Positions 25,801-32,497 of a DNA stretch of 64,000 nt are shown here, piece by piece; the first letter of the stretch is position 1; the number at the start of each line of letters is the position of its first letter. The notes under the pieces were generated by a model. That model saw only the letters and a program-made list of their open reading frames with translations, was not told the origin of the DNA and did not search any database. This DNA comes from PALSA-1004 sp041483135. Lineage in GTDB: Bacteria > Pseudomonadota > Gammaproteobacteria > Burkholderiales > SG8-41. The position numbers and the translations under genes are program-made. The DNA lies in assembly GCA_041483135.1 (NCBI GenBank), contig JBGPFE010000019.1, positions 6,071 to 70,070 of the forward strand, given 5' to 3'.

Positions 25801-25871
25801 GCAAGCGCGAGTATCAGCGCGCCGAGGGATTTGTTCGACAAGGCAATGGGGTCAGGCTTGGCTAATTGCAT
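22833..25871 (-). CDS. Exported TPR-CHAT caspase-like protein
   Basis: 1012 residues: a signal-like hydrophobic stretch at residues ~16-33 (ALILALALLVSSPVLAG), then about ten kinesin-light-chain-type TPR units of 42 residues (residues ~35-455; core pattern LAxLYxxQGRxAEAEPLxxR and GPDxP), a helical linker to ~620, and a CHAT domain (~690-1000). The caspase-like dyad is visible: His near 853 in AFATHGLMAG and Cys near 904 in LSACNTAA. TPR-CHAT proteins are proteases activated by partner binding in several systems; the signal peptide suggests the periplasm or beyond. The last residues come from a word-repeat. The 126-bp TPR coding units are themselves a DNA tandem repeat. Confidence 0.92.
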   Translation of the reverse strand: MQLAKPDPIALSNKSLGALILALALLVSSPVLAGEAEWQAHMDAATSAQREGDYRASAARFEAALREAELFGASDLRLATTLNNLAGLYETQGRLAEAESLYKRSLAIRETALGPDHPDVVLSLVSLASMYQAQGRYAEAEPLNRHSLAIREKTLGPDDPSIVQSLLSLAGQYQVQGRFAEEEPLLLRALRIMEKTDGPDSWVTGLPLGMLAAMYQAQGRYAEAELLLRRNLASSEKVLGPDNPVVGGALTRLGELYDTQGRFAEAEPLLRRAFVIAEKALGPDNPIMATMLNSLASLYRTQGRFAEAEPLYLKALRIREKAEGPDSPGVAILLHNLAALYQVHGRSVEAEPLYLRALRIEEKTAGPDSPGVGTILSSLAVLYEHQGRFGEAESFYRRSLGIYEKALGPDHPDVAQSLNNLAYLYRSQGKLDEALRLTRRANASLVRRFSVSSSASRRGALAEQRRHSGGFEFHVSLLAIAAERGLQARAETTREGFEIAQLARANDTAEQVAKMAARYAAGSDALAQLARARQDTMARFEQLDSRIVQAAGQRGNETLAAKLRIEQAETTKAISELDTRLEREYPQYGELTNPKPLELAAAQKLLGEDEALVLLLVSADESFLWALRRNDAGFFRLGIKRSELAEIVKKLRSQLDLDVPDPERMLRQPFNVTLAYELYRKILAPAEPLLAGAKHLILVPDGAMQSLPPGVLVMEPPAKPNASLAELTQVPWLAKKYAITVLPAAGSLRALRQFSKAPTSREPFSGFGDPVLEGIGEDARKGNVAALYSRGAVADANEVRKLARLPESAGELRAIAAALKAPAASIRLGPAATERAVKEADLTRYRNLAFATHGLMAGDFKGLAEPALVLTPPEQGSELDDGLLTAGEISQLKLDADWVVLSACNTAAPDGTPGAEGLSGLARAFFYAGARSLLVSHWAVSSDAAVALTTRMFDESSKGAPKAEALRRSMLALMARTDKPHFAHPAFWAPFVVVGEGNAEWTQIEAREGVKK

Positions 25872-25931
25872 AATCCCCTCTGTTCGACTAGCGTAGACGC
25901 ATAGCTCGCGAGTTGCGTCTTCACCTGTCGG

Positions 25932-26047
25932 CTTTGATGATATCGGCGTTCATCTGCGTTCATCGGCGGTTTCATCGATTTACTTTTTTGCTTTTCCTTG
26001 GCGTCCTTCGCGTCCCTTGCGGTGAAGCTTTGAGGGATTAAGGTTTA
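25932..26047. repeat. GCCGATGAAC-family and TTCGCGTCC-family word repeats
   Basis: The first part carries ATATCGGCGTTCATCTGCG and TTCATCGGCGG; the second carries TTTTCCTTGGCGTCCTTCGC and GTCCCTTGCGGTGAAGC, ending GGATTAAGGTTTA. The end supplies the TAA stop of a 12-codon CHAT remnant. The 25872-25931 segment is the CHAT upstream region, with no gene seen. Confidence 0.75.
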
Positions 26048-26083
26048 CGACAAAACAAGGACGTCAGGCCTGGCTAATTGCAT
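26045..26083 (-). pseudogene. Remnant of a second CHAT-protein gene (first 12 codons)
   Basis: Minus-strand ATG at 26083 gives MQLARPDVLVLS and then TAA. The intact CHAT gene at 25871 starts MQLAKPDPIALSNKS. The two DNA stretches share CTGGCTAATTGCAT-like sequence with a few substitutions. The copy stops where a TTCGCGTCC-family repeat begins, so the rest of the paralogue seems lost. It lies 3 bp after the vapC stop, so it may once have been the third gene after vapBC. Short length leaves room for coincidence, but the seven-residue start match is striking. Confidence 0.6.
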
Positions 26084-26085
26084 AG

Positions 26086-26496
26086 TCATGCCTTCAACCA
26101 GTTTTGCACTGAGAGCCCGGGTACGCGACGGAACTCGCGCTCGTTGTTGGTCACGAGCGCCGCGCCGATGTGCCTGGCATGCGCCGCGATCAGGAAATCG
26201 TAAGGACCGATGGGTTTCCCGCCTGACAATAAAGCGGCTTTGATCTCTCCAAAATCCCGGGCTGCGCCGGCCGGAAAGTCGTCAACCTGTAGAAATTCGA
26301 GCAGGCCATCCAGGGCCGTCTTGTTTTCCGTCCGAAATTCCCCCCTCTCGATTCCGAATCTCAGCTCCGCGAGCGTGATCGCCGATAACCGGACTTCGCC
26401 GGGCGAGCGGCCGGACATCCGGCGCGCAATCTTCTCGAAACCCGGTTTGCGGTTCGCGAAGTAAACCAGGATGTTGGTGTCCAGCATCCAGATCAT
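26086..26496 (-). CDS. vapC: VapC-type PIN-domain toxin
   Basis: 136-residue PIN ribonuclease, presumed to cleave tRNA or rRNA when its antitoxin is lost. The start is ATG 26496, forming an ATGA overlap with vapB. Acidic active-site residues are visible: MLDTNILVYF (first Asp), LAELRFGIERG near residue 45 (Glu), YDFLIAAHARHIGAALVTNN near 100 (Asp pair of the D-x-x-I-A-A motif) and EFRRVPGL at the end. Normal length for VapC. Immediately downstream is the CHAT remnant. Confidence 0.94.
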   Translation of the reverse strand: MIWMLDTNILVYFANRKPGFEKIARRMSGRSPGEVRLSAITLAELRFGIERGEFRTENKTALDGLLEFLQVDDFPAGAARDFGEIKAALLSGGKPIGPYDFLIAAHARHIGAALVTNNEREFRRVPGLSVQNWLKA

Positions 26497-26714
26497 GACC
26501 ACTTCCGCTTCTGGTCTTTCGGCTGGCGCCGCTCGAACTTGCCCTTGAACCGGCTGACCGCGGCCATGACCCGCTCATAAGTGATCTTCCTGGGGAGCAG
26601 CAACACGCCTCCGCCCGAACGCTTGATCAGCACCTCGTTATCGTCGAACCGGAACTCCTTGGGCAGCCGTACCGCCTGGCTGTTGCCGTGCTTGAACACC
26701 TTGGCTGTCTTCAT
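26493..26714 (-). CDS. vapB: VapB-type antitoxin (AbrB/MazE-like)
   Basis: 73-residue DNA-binding antitoxin: swapped-hairpin N-terminal domain (KVFKHGNSQAVRLPKEFRFD, residues 5-24) followed by a basic C-terminal tail that would wrap the toxin. Its stop overlaps the vapC start by 4 bp. The upstream ~30 bp contain a GGACAGTATATACGTCC-type partial dyad near the start codon that could be the autoregulatory operator (seen by eye, untested). Confidence 0.93.
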   Translation of the reverse strand: MKTAKVFKHGNSQAVRLPKEFRFDDNEVLIKRSGGGVLLLPRKITYERVMAAVSRFKGKFERRQPKDQKRKWS

Positions 26715-26819
26715 CGGCTTCTCCGAAGAATAGATACGGACAGTATATACGTCCAGACCGCGGGATTCAACGGGGTTAAATAAACCGGGACAGCGTAACT
26801 TTTCCGCAGCCGAATATTT

Positions 26820-27094
26820 TCTTGCTTTTCCTTCGCGTCCTTCGCGTCTTTTGCGGTGAAGCTATAAGTAGTTAAGGTTTAGATAACTCCACGCGCCTTC
26901 AGCGCTTGTTGGGCCACGTCGTCGTAACCAAGACCGCCAAAGATGACGGGGTCAAGTGTTGAAATATCAGTTTACGCTTTTGCTTTTCCTTGGCGTCCTT
27001 TGCGTCCTTCGCGGTTAAGCTATAAGTAGTTAAGGTTTAGATAACTCCACGCGCCTTCAGCGCCTGTTGAGCCGCGTCGTCGTAACCAAGACCG
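26820..27094. repeat. 158-bp direct duplication with TTCGCGTCC words and CaiB 3' end
   Basis: Sequence from 26820 to 26937 recurs at 26978 to 27094 with an offset of 158 bp and ~90 percent identity. Each copy has TTGCTTTTCCTTCGCGTCC-like words, then AAGCTATAAGTAGTTAAGG and the tail of a CaiB coding sequence. It accounts for most of the 26715-27036 gap; the remainder (26715-26819) is the vapB upstream region with no gene seen. Confidence 0.88.
26879..26937 (-). pseudogene. C-terminal remnant of a second CaiB-type CoA transferase gene
   Basis: Reads GGLGYDDVAQQALKARGVI and stop on the minus strand, compared with RGLGYDDAAQQALKARGVI at the end of the intact gene. The differences fall mostly on third codon positions (GCC/GCT, CAA/CAG), as expected for a paralogue that diverged under protein-level selection before its body was deleted. 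The upstream body is replaced by the repeat of the second copy. Confidence 0.72.
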
Positions 27095-28239
27095 CGCAAT
27101 ATCTCCGCAGTATGCGCGCCGAGCTCGGGGCCGAGCCATGCGGTCATACCTGGCGTGTCGGAGAGCCTGGGCACGATGCCCGGCAATTTGAACTGCTTGC
27201 CGTCCGGCAGCACGTGCTGTTCGAGCATGCCGCGCGCGAGGTAATGCGCGTCTTTGACGATATCGGCAGCAGAATAGACTTTTCCCGACGGCACCCCGGC
27301 TTTTTCCAGCACCGCGAGCACATGCTCGAGATCGTGCCCGCGCGTCCAGTCGGCGATCGCGCGGTCGAGCTCTTCGGTGCGCGCCACGCGCCCGGCATTG
27401 GTCGCGAGCTGCGGATCGTTGGCGAGATCGGCACGGCCGATCGCCGTCGTCATGCGCTTGAAGATCGAGTCGTTGTTGGCGCCGACGATCACGAACTTGC
27501 CGTCGCGCGTCGGGTAAGTGTTCGACGGCACGATGCCGGGAAGCGCGTTGCCGGCGCGCTCGCGGATGAAGCCGAGCACGTCGAACTCGGGCACCAGGCT
27601 TTCCATCATGCTGAATACTGCCTCATACAACGCAACGTCGACCATCTGGCCCCGCCCGCCGCTCGTATTGCGATGGTGCAGCGCCATCATCGCGCCGATC
27701 ACGCCGTAGAGCGCGGCGATCGAATCGCCGATCGAGATGCCGAGCCGCACCGGCGGCCGGTCGGGATAGCCGGTCACGTAGCGCATGCCGCCCATCGCTT
27801 CGGCGACCACGCCGAAGCCGGGCCGGTCGCGATAGGGGCCGCTCTGGCCGTAGCCCGACAGCCGCACCATGATGAGCCGCGGATTGATTTTCGAAAGCTG
27901 CTCCCAGCCGAGGTTCCACTTCTCGAGCGCGCCGGGGCGGAAATTCTCGACCACGATGTCGGCCTCAGTGCACAACTTGCGCACGATCTCCTGCCCCTCC
28001 GGTGCGCGCATGTTGACAGTCACCGACTTCTTGTTGCGCGCCTGCACGTACCACCACAAGGACGTACCTTCGTACATCTTGCGCCACTGGCGCAACTGGT
28101 CGCCGCCGTCCGGCGATTCGATCTTGATTACTTCGGCGCCGAATTCGGCCAGAATGCGGCTGCAGAACGGCCCCGCGACCAGCGTGCCGAGCTCGATGAC
28201 CTTGATGCCTTTTAATGGCGGTGATTTGGCGTCGCTCAT
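27037..28239 (-). CDS. CaiB/BaiF (class III) CoA transferase
   Basis: Moves CoA between acyl-CoA and a carboxylic acid via an aspartyl thioester. 400 residues from ATG 28239 (MSDAKSPPLKGIKVIELGTL). Family landmarks: VAGPFCSRILAEFGAEVIKIE near residue 21, WYVQARNKKSVTVNM near 64, VENFRPGALEKWNLGW near 97, GYGQSGPYRDRPGFGVVAEA near 130 with DRPGF carrying the likely catalytic Asp, and SIGDSIAALYGVIGAMMAL near 172. Monocistronic by spacing. The substrate is unknown; the ending LKARGVI is duplicated downstream. Confidence 0.94.
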   Translation of the reverse strand: MSDAKSPPLKGIKVIELGTLVAGPFCSRILAEFGAEVIKIESPDGGDQLRQWRKMYEGTSLWWYVQARNKKSVTVNMRAPEGQEIVRKLCTEADIVVENFRPGALEKWNLGWEQLSKINPRLIMVRLSGYGQSGPYRDRPGFGVVAEAMGGMRYVTGYPDRPPVRLGISIGDSIAALYGVIGAMMALHHRNTSGGRGQMVDVALYEAVFSMMESLVPEFDVLGFIRERAGNALPGIVPSNTYPTRDGKFVIVGANNDSIFKRMTTAIGRADLANDPQLATNAGRVARTEELDRAIADWTRGHDLEHVLAVLEKAGVPSGKVYSAADIVKDAHYLARGMLEQHVLPDGKQFKLPGIVPRLSDTPGMTAWLGPELGAHTAEILRGLGYDDAAQQALKARGVI

Positions 28240-28295
28240 ATAATCCGTGATTCGTTTCAAATGGGGATAGTTGCAGCAACAGTACCCATTCTAAT

Positions 28296-28874
28296 ATGGC
28301 GAAAGATTCGTTGTTTTCGATACTTTCACGCGCGCCGTGGTGGGTGAGCGTGGCCGCTGCCGCGGCATTATTTGCATCGGTGCGGGTGTTCCTGCCCGAC
28401 ATTGCGGCGGTGGCCGCGGCTTTGCCGTTTCTCGCGATCGCCGGTTACGCGGGCTGGCGCCAGCTGCGCACCCCGGGCGTCACCAATGTTGCGGAAATCC
28501 TCGGCAGGCTGCGCGCGATGTCGTGGGAAAACTTCTCCGCGGTGATCGGCGAGGCATTCCGCCGCGACGGCTACAGCGTAGCCGAAATCGCGCATGGCGC
28601 GGCAGACTTCGAGTTGCGCAAGAACGGCCGCGTGACGATCGTGGGCTGCAAACGCTGGAAAGTCGCACAGACCGGCGTCGGGCCGCTGCGCGAGCTGTAC
28701 GATGCGAAGCAGGCGCGCGACGCGCAGGAATGCGTTTACGTCGCGGCGGGCGAGTTCACCGCCAACGCGCGCAAGTTTGCGGCCGACAAGGCAATCAGGT
28801 TATTGAGCAACGCCGAACTTGCCGGGCTGGTCGCGCGCGTCGGGCGCGGCAAGCGGCGCTGGTTGCCATGGTAA
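28296..28874 (+). CDS. Membrane-anchored Mrr-type restriction-endonuclease-like protein
   Basis: 192 residues: two N-terminal hydrophobic segments (about 16-35 and 38-57), then an Mrr-cat domain (~70-175). The core strand pair is ADFELRKNGRVTIVGCKRWK; the Asp is in place, but the usual Q of the catalytic QxK (QCKRW) is Gly here, so nuclease activity is doubtful. LRELYDAKQA and RLLSNAELAGLV match the family. Related membrane proteins are common in betaproteobacteria; a sensor or envelope role is possible. Divergent from the CaiB gene. Confidence 0.83.
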   Translation: MAKDSLFSILSRAPWWVSVAAAAALFASVRVFLPDIAAVAAALPFLAIAGYAGWRQLRTPGVTNVAEILGRLRAMSWENFSAVIGEAFRRDGYSVAEIAHGAADFELRKNGRVTIVGCKRWKVAQTGVGPLRELYDAKQARDAQECVYVAAGEFTANARKFAADKAIRLLSNAELAGLVARVGRGKRRWLPW

Positions 28875-28916
28875 TGAGTGATTGGGTGATTGAGAAGCGG
28901 TCCCAAAAATAGTGCG

Positions 28917-29061
28917 AAACCGCCGATGAACGCCGATACACGCCGATAAGATCGAAATTAAGTGAACCGGTAATGAGGAATGGTCAAGGGGGAATGGGTA
29001 ATTTCACTCTTAGCTCAGAATCCATCACATCGGCGTTCATCGGCGTTTATCGGCGGCTAAC
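28917..29061. repeat. Word-repeat inverted element, GCCGATGAAC family
   Basis: Left arm AACCGCCGATGAACGCCGAT and ACACGCCGATAAG; right arm CATCGGCGTTCATCGGCG and TTTATCGGCGGCTAAC, inverted. The outer boundary read inward is TTAGCCGCCGATAAA. Between the arms lies GAATGGGTAATTTCACTC sequence. The flanks (28872-28916 and 29062-29128) carry GAGTGATTGGGTGATTGAG and CACTTAATCACTTAATGAC words, and the latter supply the HD gene stop codon. Confidence 0.82.
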
Positions 29062-29117
29062 AAAGGTTTGGGATTTTTGAGATGGGTTCTGAGTAACCCA
29101 ATAACTGAATCACTTAA

Positions 29118-29690
29118 TCACTTAATGACTGGTTGTTTGGGGCGGCGCGCGTAGGCCCGGTCGAACGCCGCTTCGAGCCGCGGGTCGGTGCCGCGCACCT
29201 GATCGATAACCTGCTTCGCCCAATCGAAGTACTCCTGCTGCCGTTCGCGGCTCCACGCCTCCGGCGGGCTCGCCGAGATATCGCGCAGGTTGCAGATCTT
29301 GTCGGCAAGCTTCACCAGCTTCGCCTTGTAACTTGCATGCGCGGCGTGTTCGATCTGCAGGCGCTTGCGCTCGGCTCTCGGTAAATTCGTGTCGTCCGTC
29401 ACTTCAAGCACGATGTCGCGGATATCACTGCCGAACTCGCGCGCGAGTTCCCGCGACGTCGTCTCGGTGTCCTCGATCGTATCGTGCAGCAGCGCCGCGC
29501 AAATGATTTCCGGATCGCGGACGCCGCCTTCGTTGACGAGCGCGTTGGCCAGCGCAATCGGGTGATTGATATAAGGCGACGCGTGCACGTCCTTGCGCCG
29601 CTGGTCGCGGTGCTTGCGCGCCGCAAACTCCAGCGCGTGCAGTATCAGTTCGAGATCGGTGCGGCGCTGTTTGCGTTTGGTTTCGGTCAT
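29118..29690 (-). CDS. HD-domain metal-dependent hydrolase (MESH1/SpoT-like)
   Basis: 190 residues, resembling the small alarmone or nucleotide hydrolases related to the SpoT hydrolase domain. The metal site is visible as HRDQRRKD with YINHPIALA near residue 40 (H), AALLHDTIEDTETT near 65 (HD plus ED) and the Asp in ADKICNLRD near 130. Start chosen at ATG 29690 (MTETKRKQRR). Whether it degrades (p)ppGpp cannot be told from sequence. It ends inside a CACTTAATC-word repeat that supplies its TGA. Confidence 0.88.
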   Translation of the reverse strand: MTETKRKQRRTDLELILHALEFAARKHRDQRRKDVHASPYINHPIALANALVNEGGVRDPEIICAALLHDTIEDTETTSRELAREFGSDIRDIVLEVTDDTNLPRAERKRLQIEHAAHASYKAKLVKLADKICNLRDISASPPEAWSRERQQEYFDWAKQVIDQVRGTDPRLEAAFDRAYARRPKQPVIK

Positions 29691-29772
29691 GGCGCAGCAT
29701 GCAGCATTGCCGCGCCAACTATACTGCGAATGTCCGCACAAGAGAATCCTGCGGCCGCGCCGGCCAACCCGC

Positions 29773-29976
29773 TCAAACCACGCGCTGACCGGGACGCAGC
29801 AACTCGCGCTCGCGCCGGCGCGCCATCAGCGCGCCCCACGGATCGGTAGGCGACGGCGCGATGACGCGCGGATGCGGCCGCGCCGCCGGCTTGCGATCGG
29901 CCCGGAACGCCTGGATTCCGGCCCACACCGCGATGCCGCCGAACAACAGTGCCAGAAACACAATGATGCCAGTCAT
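29773..29976 (-). CDS. Small single-pass membrane protein
   Basis: 67 residues from ATG 29976, preceded by a GAGG ribosome-binding site. It begins MTGIIVFLALLFGGIAVWAG, one transmembrane helix (~3-22), and continues with a basic Pro/Arg-rich cytoplasmic tail (ARPHPRVIAPSPTDPWGAL). No family recognised. The frame is open to 30048, but the shorter start has the better signal. It stands alone between the HD gene and the amidase. Confidence 0.6.
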   Translation of the reverse strand: MTGIIVFLALLFGGIAVWAGIQAFRADRKPAARPHPRVIAPSPTDPWGALMARRRERELLRPGQRVV

Positions 29977-30167
29977 GATCAGCCTCGAATTCAAACGCCA
30001 TGCAATATTAGACGCATCCAACGTGCCAGCGTTCATGGGAAGGGACATACGGGCGTGACAGGCCGACCGGCGTGCATTCGGTCACGACGAACGGCGCGCA
30101 TGATCAACAGGTGCGCGGACAGCTGTGACAAAATGCACACGCGTAGCCTACAGAAGCGGCCGGCCGA

Positions 30168-31586
30168 TCAACGAACTATCGGATCGATCGGCAGGCGGCC
30201 GGCTAATCCAAGCAACTGCTCCAGGTACGCACCGTATGAAAAAAGCTTTTCTTCCGAGCGCAGGGGCCCCGCCACCTGCAGGCCGACCGGAAGCCCGTCG
30301 CCGGTGAAACCGCCCGGCAGCGCGAGTATCGGGCACGCCGTAATGGTGAGCGCGCAGGTCAGCGCGAGCCAGCCCATGTAGCCGTCGAGCTTCACGCCGT
30401 CGAGTTCGGACACGTAACGCGTTTCGACCGGGAACGGCGGACACATCACCCCCGGGCAGATCAGCAGATCGTATTGCTCGAAAAATTTCGCCACGCGCCG
30501 GATGATCTCGCCATGCGCGATTTCCGCGGCGACGACTTCGCTCAGTTTCAGGCTCAAGCCGAATTCGGTGTTCCCGATCACCTCGGGCTTGAGCAGATGG
30601 CGGTATTTTTCGAGCAGCGGTCCGATGCGCCCGATGTAGACCGCGCCGCGCAGCACCAGAAAATTCTTCACCGCATCCGACAGGTCCGGATGCGCTTCCT
30701 CGACGCGCACGCCGTCGCCCGCGATTTTCTCTGCGGCCGCCTTGCATACCGCGCGCACCTCGCGGTGCACGACCGGCGCGACGCCGAGATCGACGCTGAA
30801 CGCGACGCGCTTCGGCTTGAGCGGGCGCGCGGCGGCGGCGGCATAGATTCCGGGCTGCGCGGGATGCGACAGCGGGTCGAGCGGGTGCGCGCCGGCCTCG
30901 CACTCGAACATCAGCGCGCAGTCGGCGACGTTGCGCGCCATCGGCCCTTCGACCGACAACGCGGAGAACGGCTGTTTCTGCGCACGCGGCACCATGCCGG
31001 GGCTGGGCCGCAAGCCCACCGTCGAACAAAAGCTCGATGGGGTGCGAATGCTGCCGCCGAAATCGCCGCCGGTCGCGAGCCACACCTGGCCGCTCGCGAG
31101 CGCGGCCGCCGAGCCGCCCGACGAGCCGCTCGGCGTCATGCGCGTGTCCCACGGATTTCTCGTCACGCCGAACACGTCGTTGAACGTGTTGCCGCCCGCG
31201 GCAAACTCGGGCAGGTTCGATTTGCCGATCACGAGCGCGCCGTTGCTCTCGAGCCGCTGCACGATGAGGTCCGACGCGGGCGCAATGCGGTCGGCGTAAA
31301 TGCGCGAGCCGGAAGTGCAGCGCACGCCCTCGACGTCGGTGCCGTCCTTGACCGCGATCGGCAGGCCGTGGAGGTAATGCGCCGGCGGATCGGTCGGCGG
31401 ATTCTGCATGAGTCGTTTGGCATGCTCGCGCGCCCGCTCGACGCACAGCGTCGGCAGCGCGTTAAGTTGAGGGTCGGTCTCCTTGATGCGCTCGACGGCG
31501 GCATCGATCAGTTCGAGCGGTGAGATTTTGCGCTGCTTGAGCATTGCGACCGCTGCGGTGGCGGAAAGCTTGCATAATTCGTTCAT
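30168..31586 (-). CDS. Amidase-signature family amidohydrolase
   Basis: 472-residue amidase with the Ser-cisSer-Lys triad: Lys in GLPIAVKDGTDV near residue 78, the signature GSSGGSAAALASGQ near 152, and cis-Ser/nucleophile Ser in GGDFGGSIRTPS near 173. It hydrolyses C-N bonds of carboxamides or ureido acids. It is the last gene of a minus-strand operon: PuuE-like deacetylase 1 bp upstream and MmgE/PrpD protein before that. Together they suggest stepwise ring or amide hydrolysis of an N-containing substrate, which is inference. Confidence 0.93.
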   Translation of the reverse strand: MNELCKLSATAAVAMLKQRKISPLELIDAAVERIKETDPQLNALPTLCVERAREHAKRLMQNPPTDPPAHYLHGLPIAVKDGTDVEGVRCTSGSRIYADRIAPASDLIVQRLESNGALVIGKSNLPEFAAGGNTFNDVFGVTRNPWDTRMTPSGSSGGSAAALASGQVWLATGGDFGGSIRTPSSFCSTVGLRPSPGMVPRAQKQPFSALSVEGPMARNVADCALMFECEAGAHPLDPLSHPAQPGIYAAAAARPLKPKRVAFSVDLGVAPVVHREVRAVCKAAAEKIAGDGVRVEEAHPDLSDAVKNFLVLRGAVYIGRIGPLLEKYRHLLKPEVIGNTEFGLSLKLSEVVAAEIAHGEIIRRVAKFFEQYDLLICPGVMCPPFPVETRYVSELDGVKLDGYMGWLALTCALTITACPILALPGGFTGDGLPVGLQVAGPLRSEEKLFSYGAYLEQLLGLAGRLPIDPIVR

Positions 31587-31587
31587 A

Positions 31588-32481
31588 TCATTTGCTCCCG
31601 GGAACGATGCCCGCCGGCAGCGCTTCGACGAACCGGCAGATCTCGCCGGGGCGCGCGAGCCAGATCTGCTCGCGATACTCGAGGATGTGCTCGATCACCC
31701 GCCGGAACTGCCGCAGCCGGTGCGGCTGGCCGAGGATGAAGCTGTGCAGCACCATGCCCATCACCAGCGGGCGGCGCGCCGACTCTTCGCGCATCTCGTC
31801 GAACTGATCGATCAGGTTGTCGCAGAAAAGTTGCTGCGGCGTGCGGCGCGACACGACTTCGAGCGAATCGTTGAGGTCGTGCGCATACGGGATCGACAGG
31901 ATGGGTCCGTGCTTGGTGCGGAACCACACCGGCTGGTCGTCGAGCGGCCAGTCCATCATGTAGCGGTAGCCCGCTTCCCTGAGCAGGTCGAGCGAATCGC
32001 GCGTCTGCGAGATGTACGGCGCGAGCCAGCCCAGCGGCCTTTTGCCTTCGTGTTTTTCGATCTTGGCGGTCGCCTCGAAGATGCACGCGCGCTCCTGCTC
32101 GTGGTTCATGTCGGCCTGGCGCTCGGTGTTGGTGCGGCCGTGGCCGACGATCTCGTCGCCGCGCTGGCTGAACGCCGCAACCATCTCAGGGCAGTAGTCA
32201 TACAGCTCGCTGTTCACGAGCACCGCATACGGCAGAGCGTATTTCTCGGCGAATTCGAGCAGCCGCCATGCGCCGACGCGGTTGCCGTAGTCGCGCCATG
32301 CATAACTGCGCGTATTCGGTGACGGATGCGGCGACGCATAATCGTTGCCGCCCCCCTCGCCGAACGCGAAGTGCTCGACGTTGAGACTCAGATGAACCGC
32401 GAGCCGCTTGCCGCCGGGAAAACTGTAATCGGGGCGTTTCGAAATCGCCGAATAGTCGTAGCGGCCGTGGGTCTTGAGCAT
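31588..32481 (-). CDS. Polysaccharide deacetylase-fold hydrolase (PuuE/allantoinase-like)
   Basis: 297 residues of the NodB-fold family, in the branch that includes metal-free allantoinase PuuE. The N-terminus MLKTHGRYDYSAISKRPDYS and LSLNVEHFAFGEGG near residue 33 match that branch, as do RDYGNRVGAWRLLEFAEKY near 62, DEIVGHGRTNTER near 110, and MDWPLDDQP near 162. Amide hydrolysis is more likely than sugar deacetylation. It is sandwiched between the amidase (1 bp) and the MmgE/PrpD gene (16 bp) in one operon. Confidence 0.9.
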   Translation of the reverse strand: MLKTHGRYDYSAISKRPDYSFPGGKRLAVHLSLNVEHFAFGEGGGNDYASPHPSPNTRSYAWRDYGNRVGAWRLLEFAEKYALPYAVLVNSELYDYCPEMVAAFSQRGDEIVGHGRTNTERQADMNHEQERACIFEATAKIEKHEGKRPLGWLAPYISQTRDSLDLLREAGYRYMMDWPLDDQPVWFRTKHGPILSIPYAHDLNDSLEVVSRRTPQQLFCDNLIDQFDEMREESARRPLVMGMVLHSFILGQPHRLRQFRRVIEHILEYREQIWLARPGEICRFVEALPAGIVPGSK

Positions 32482-32497
32482 GGGATTTCCTCAAAAG

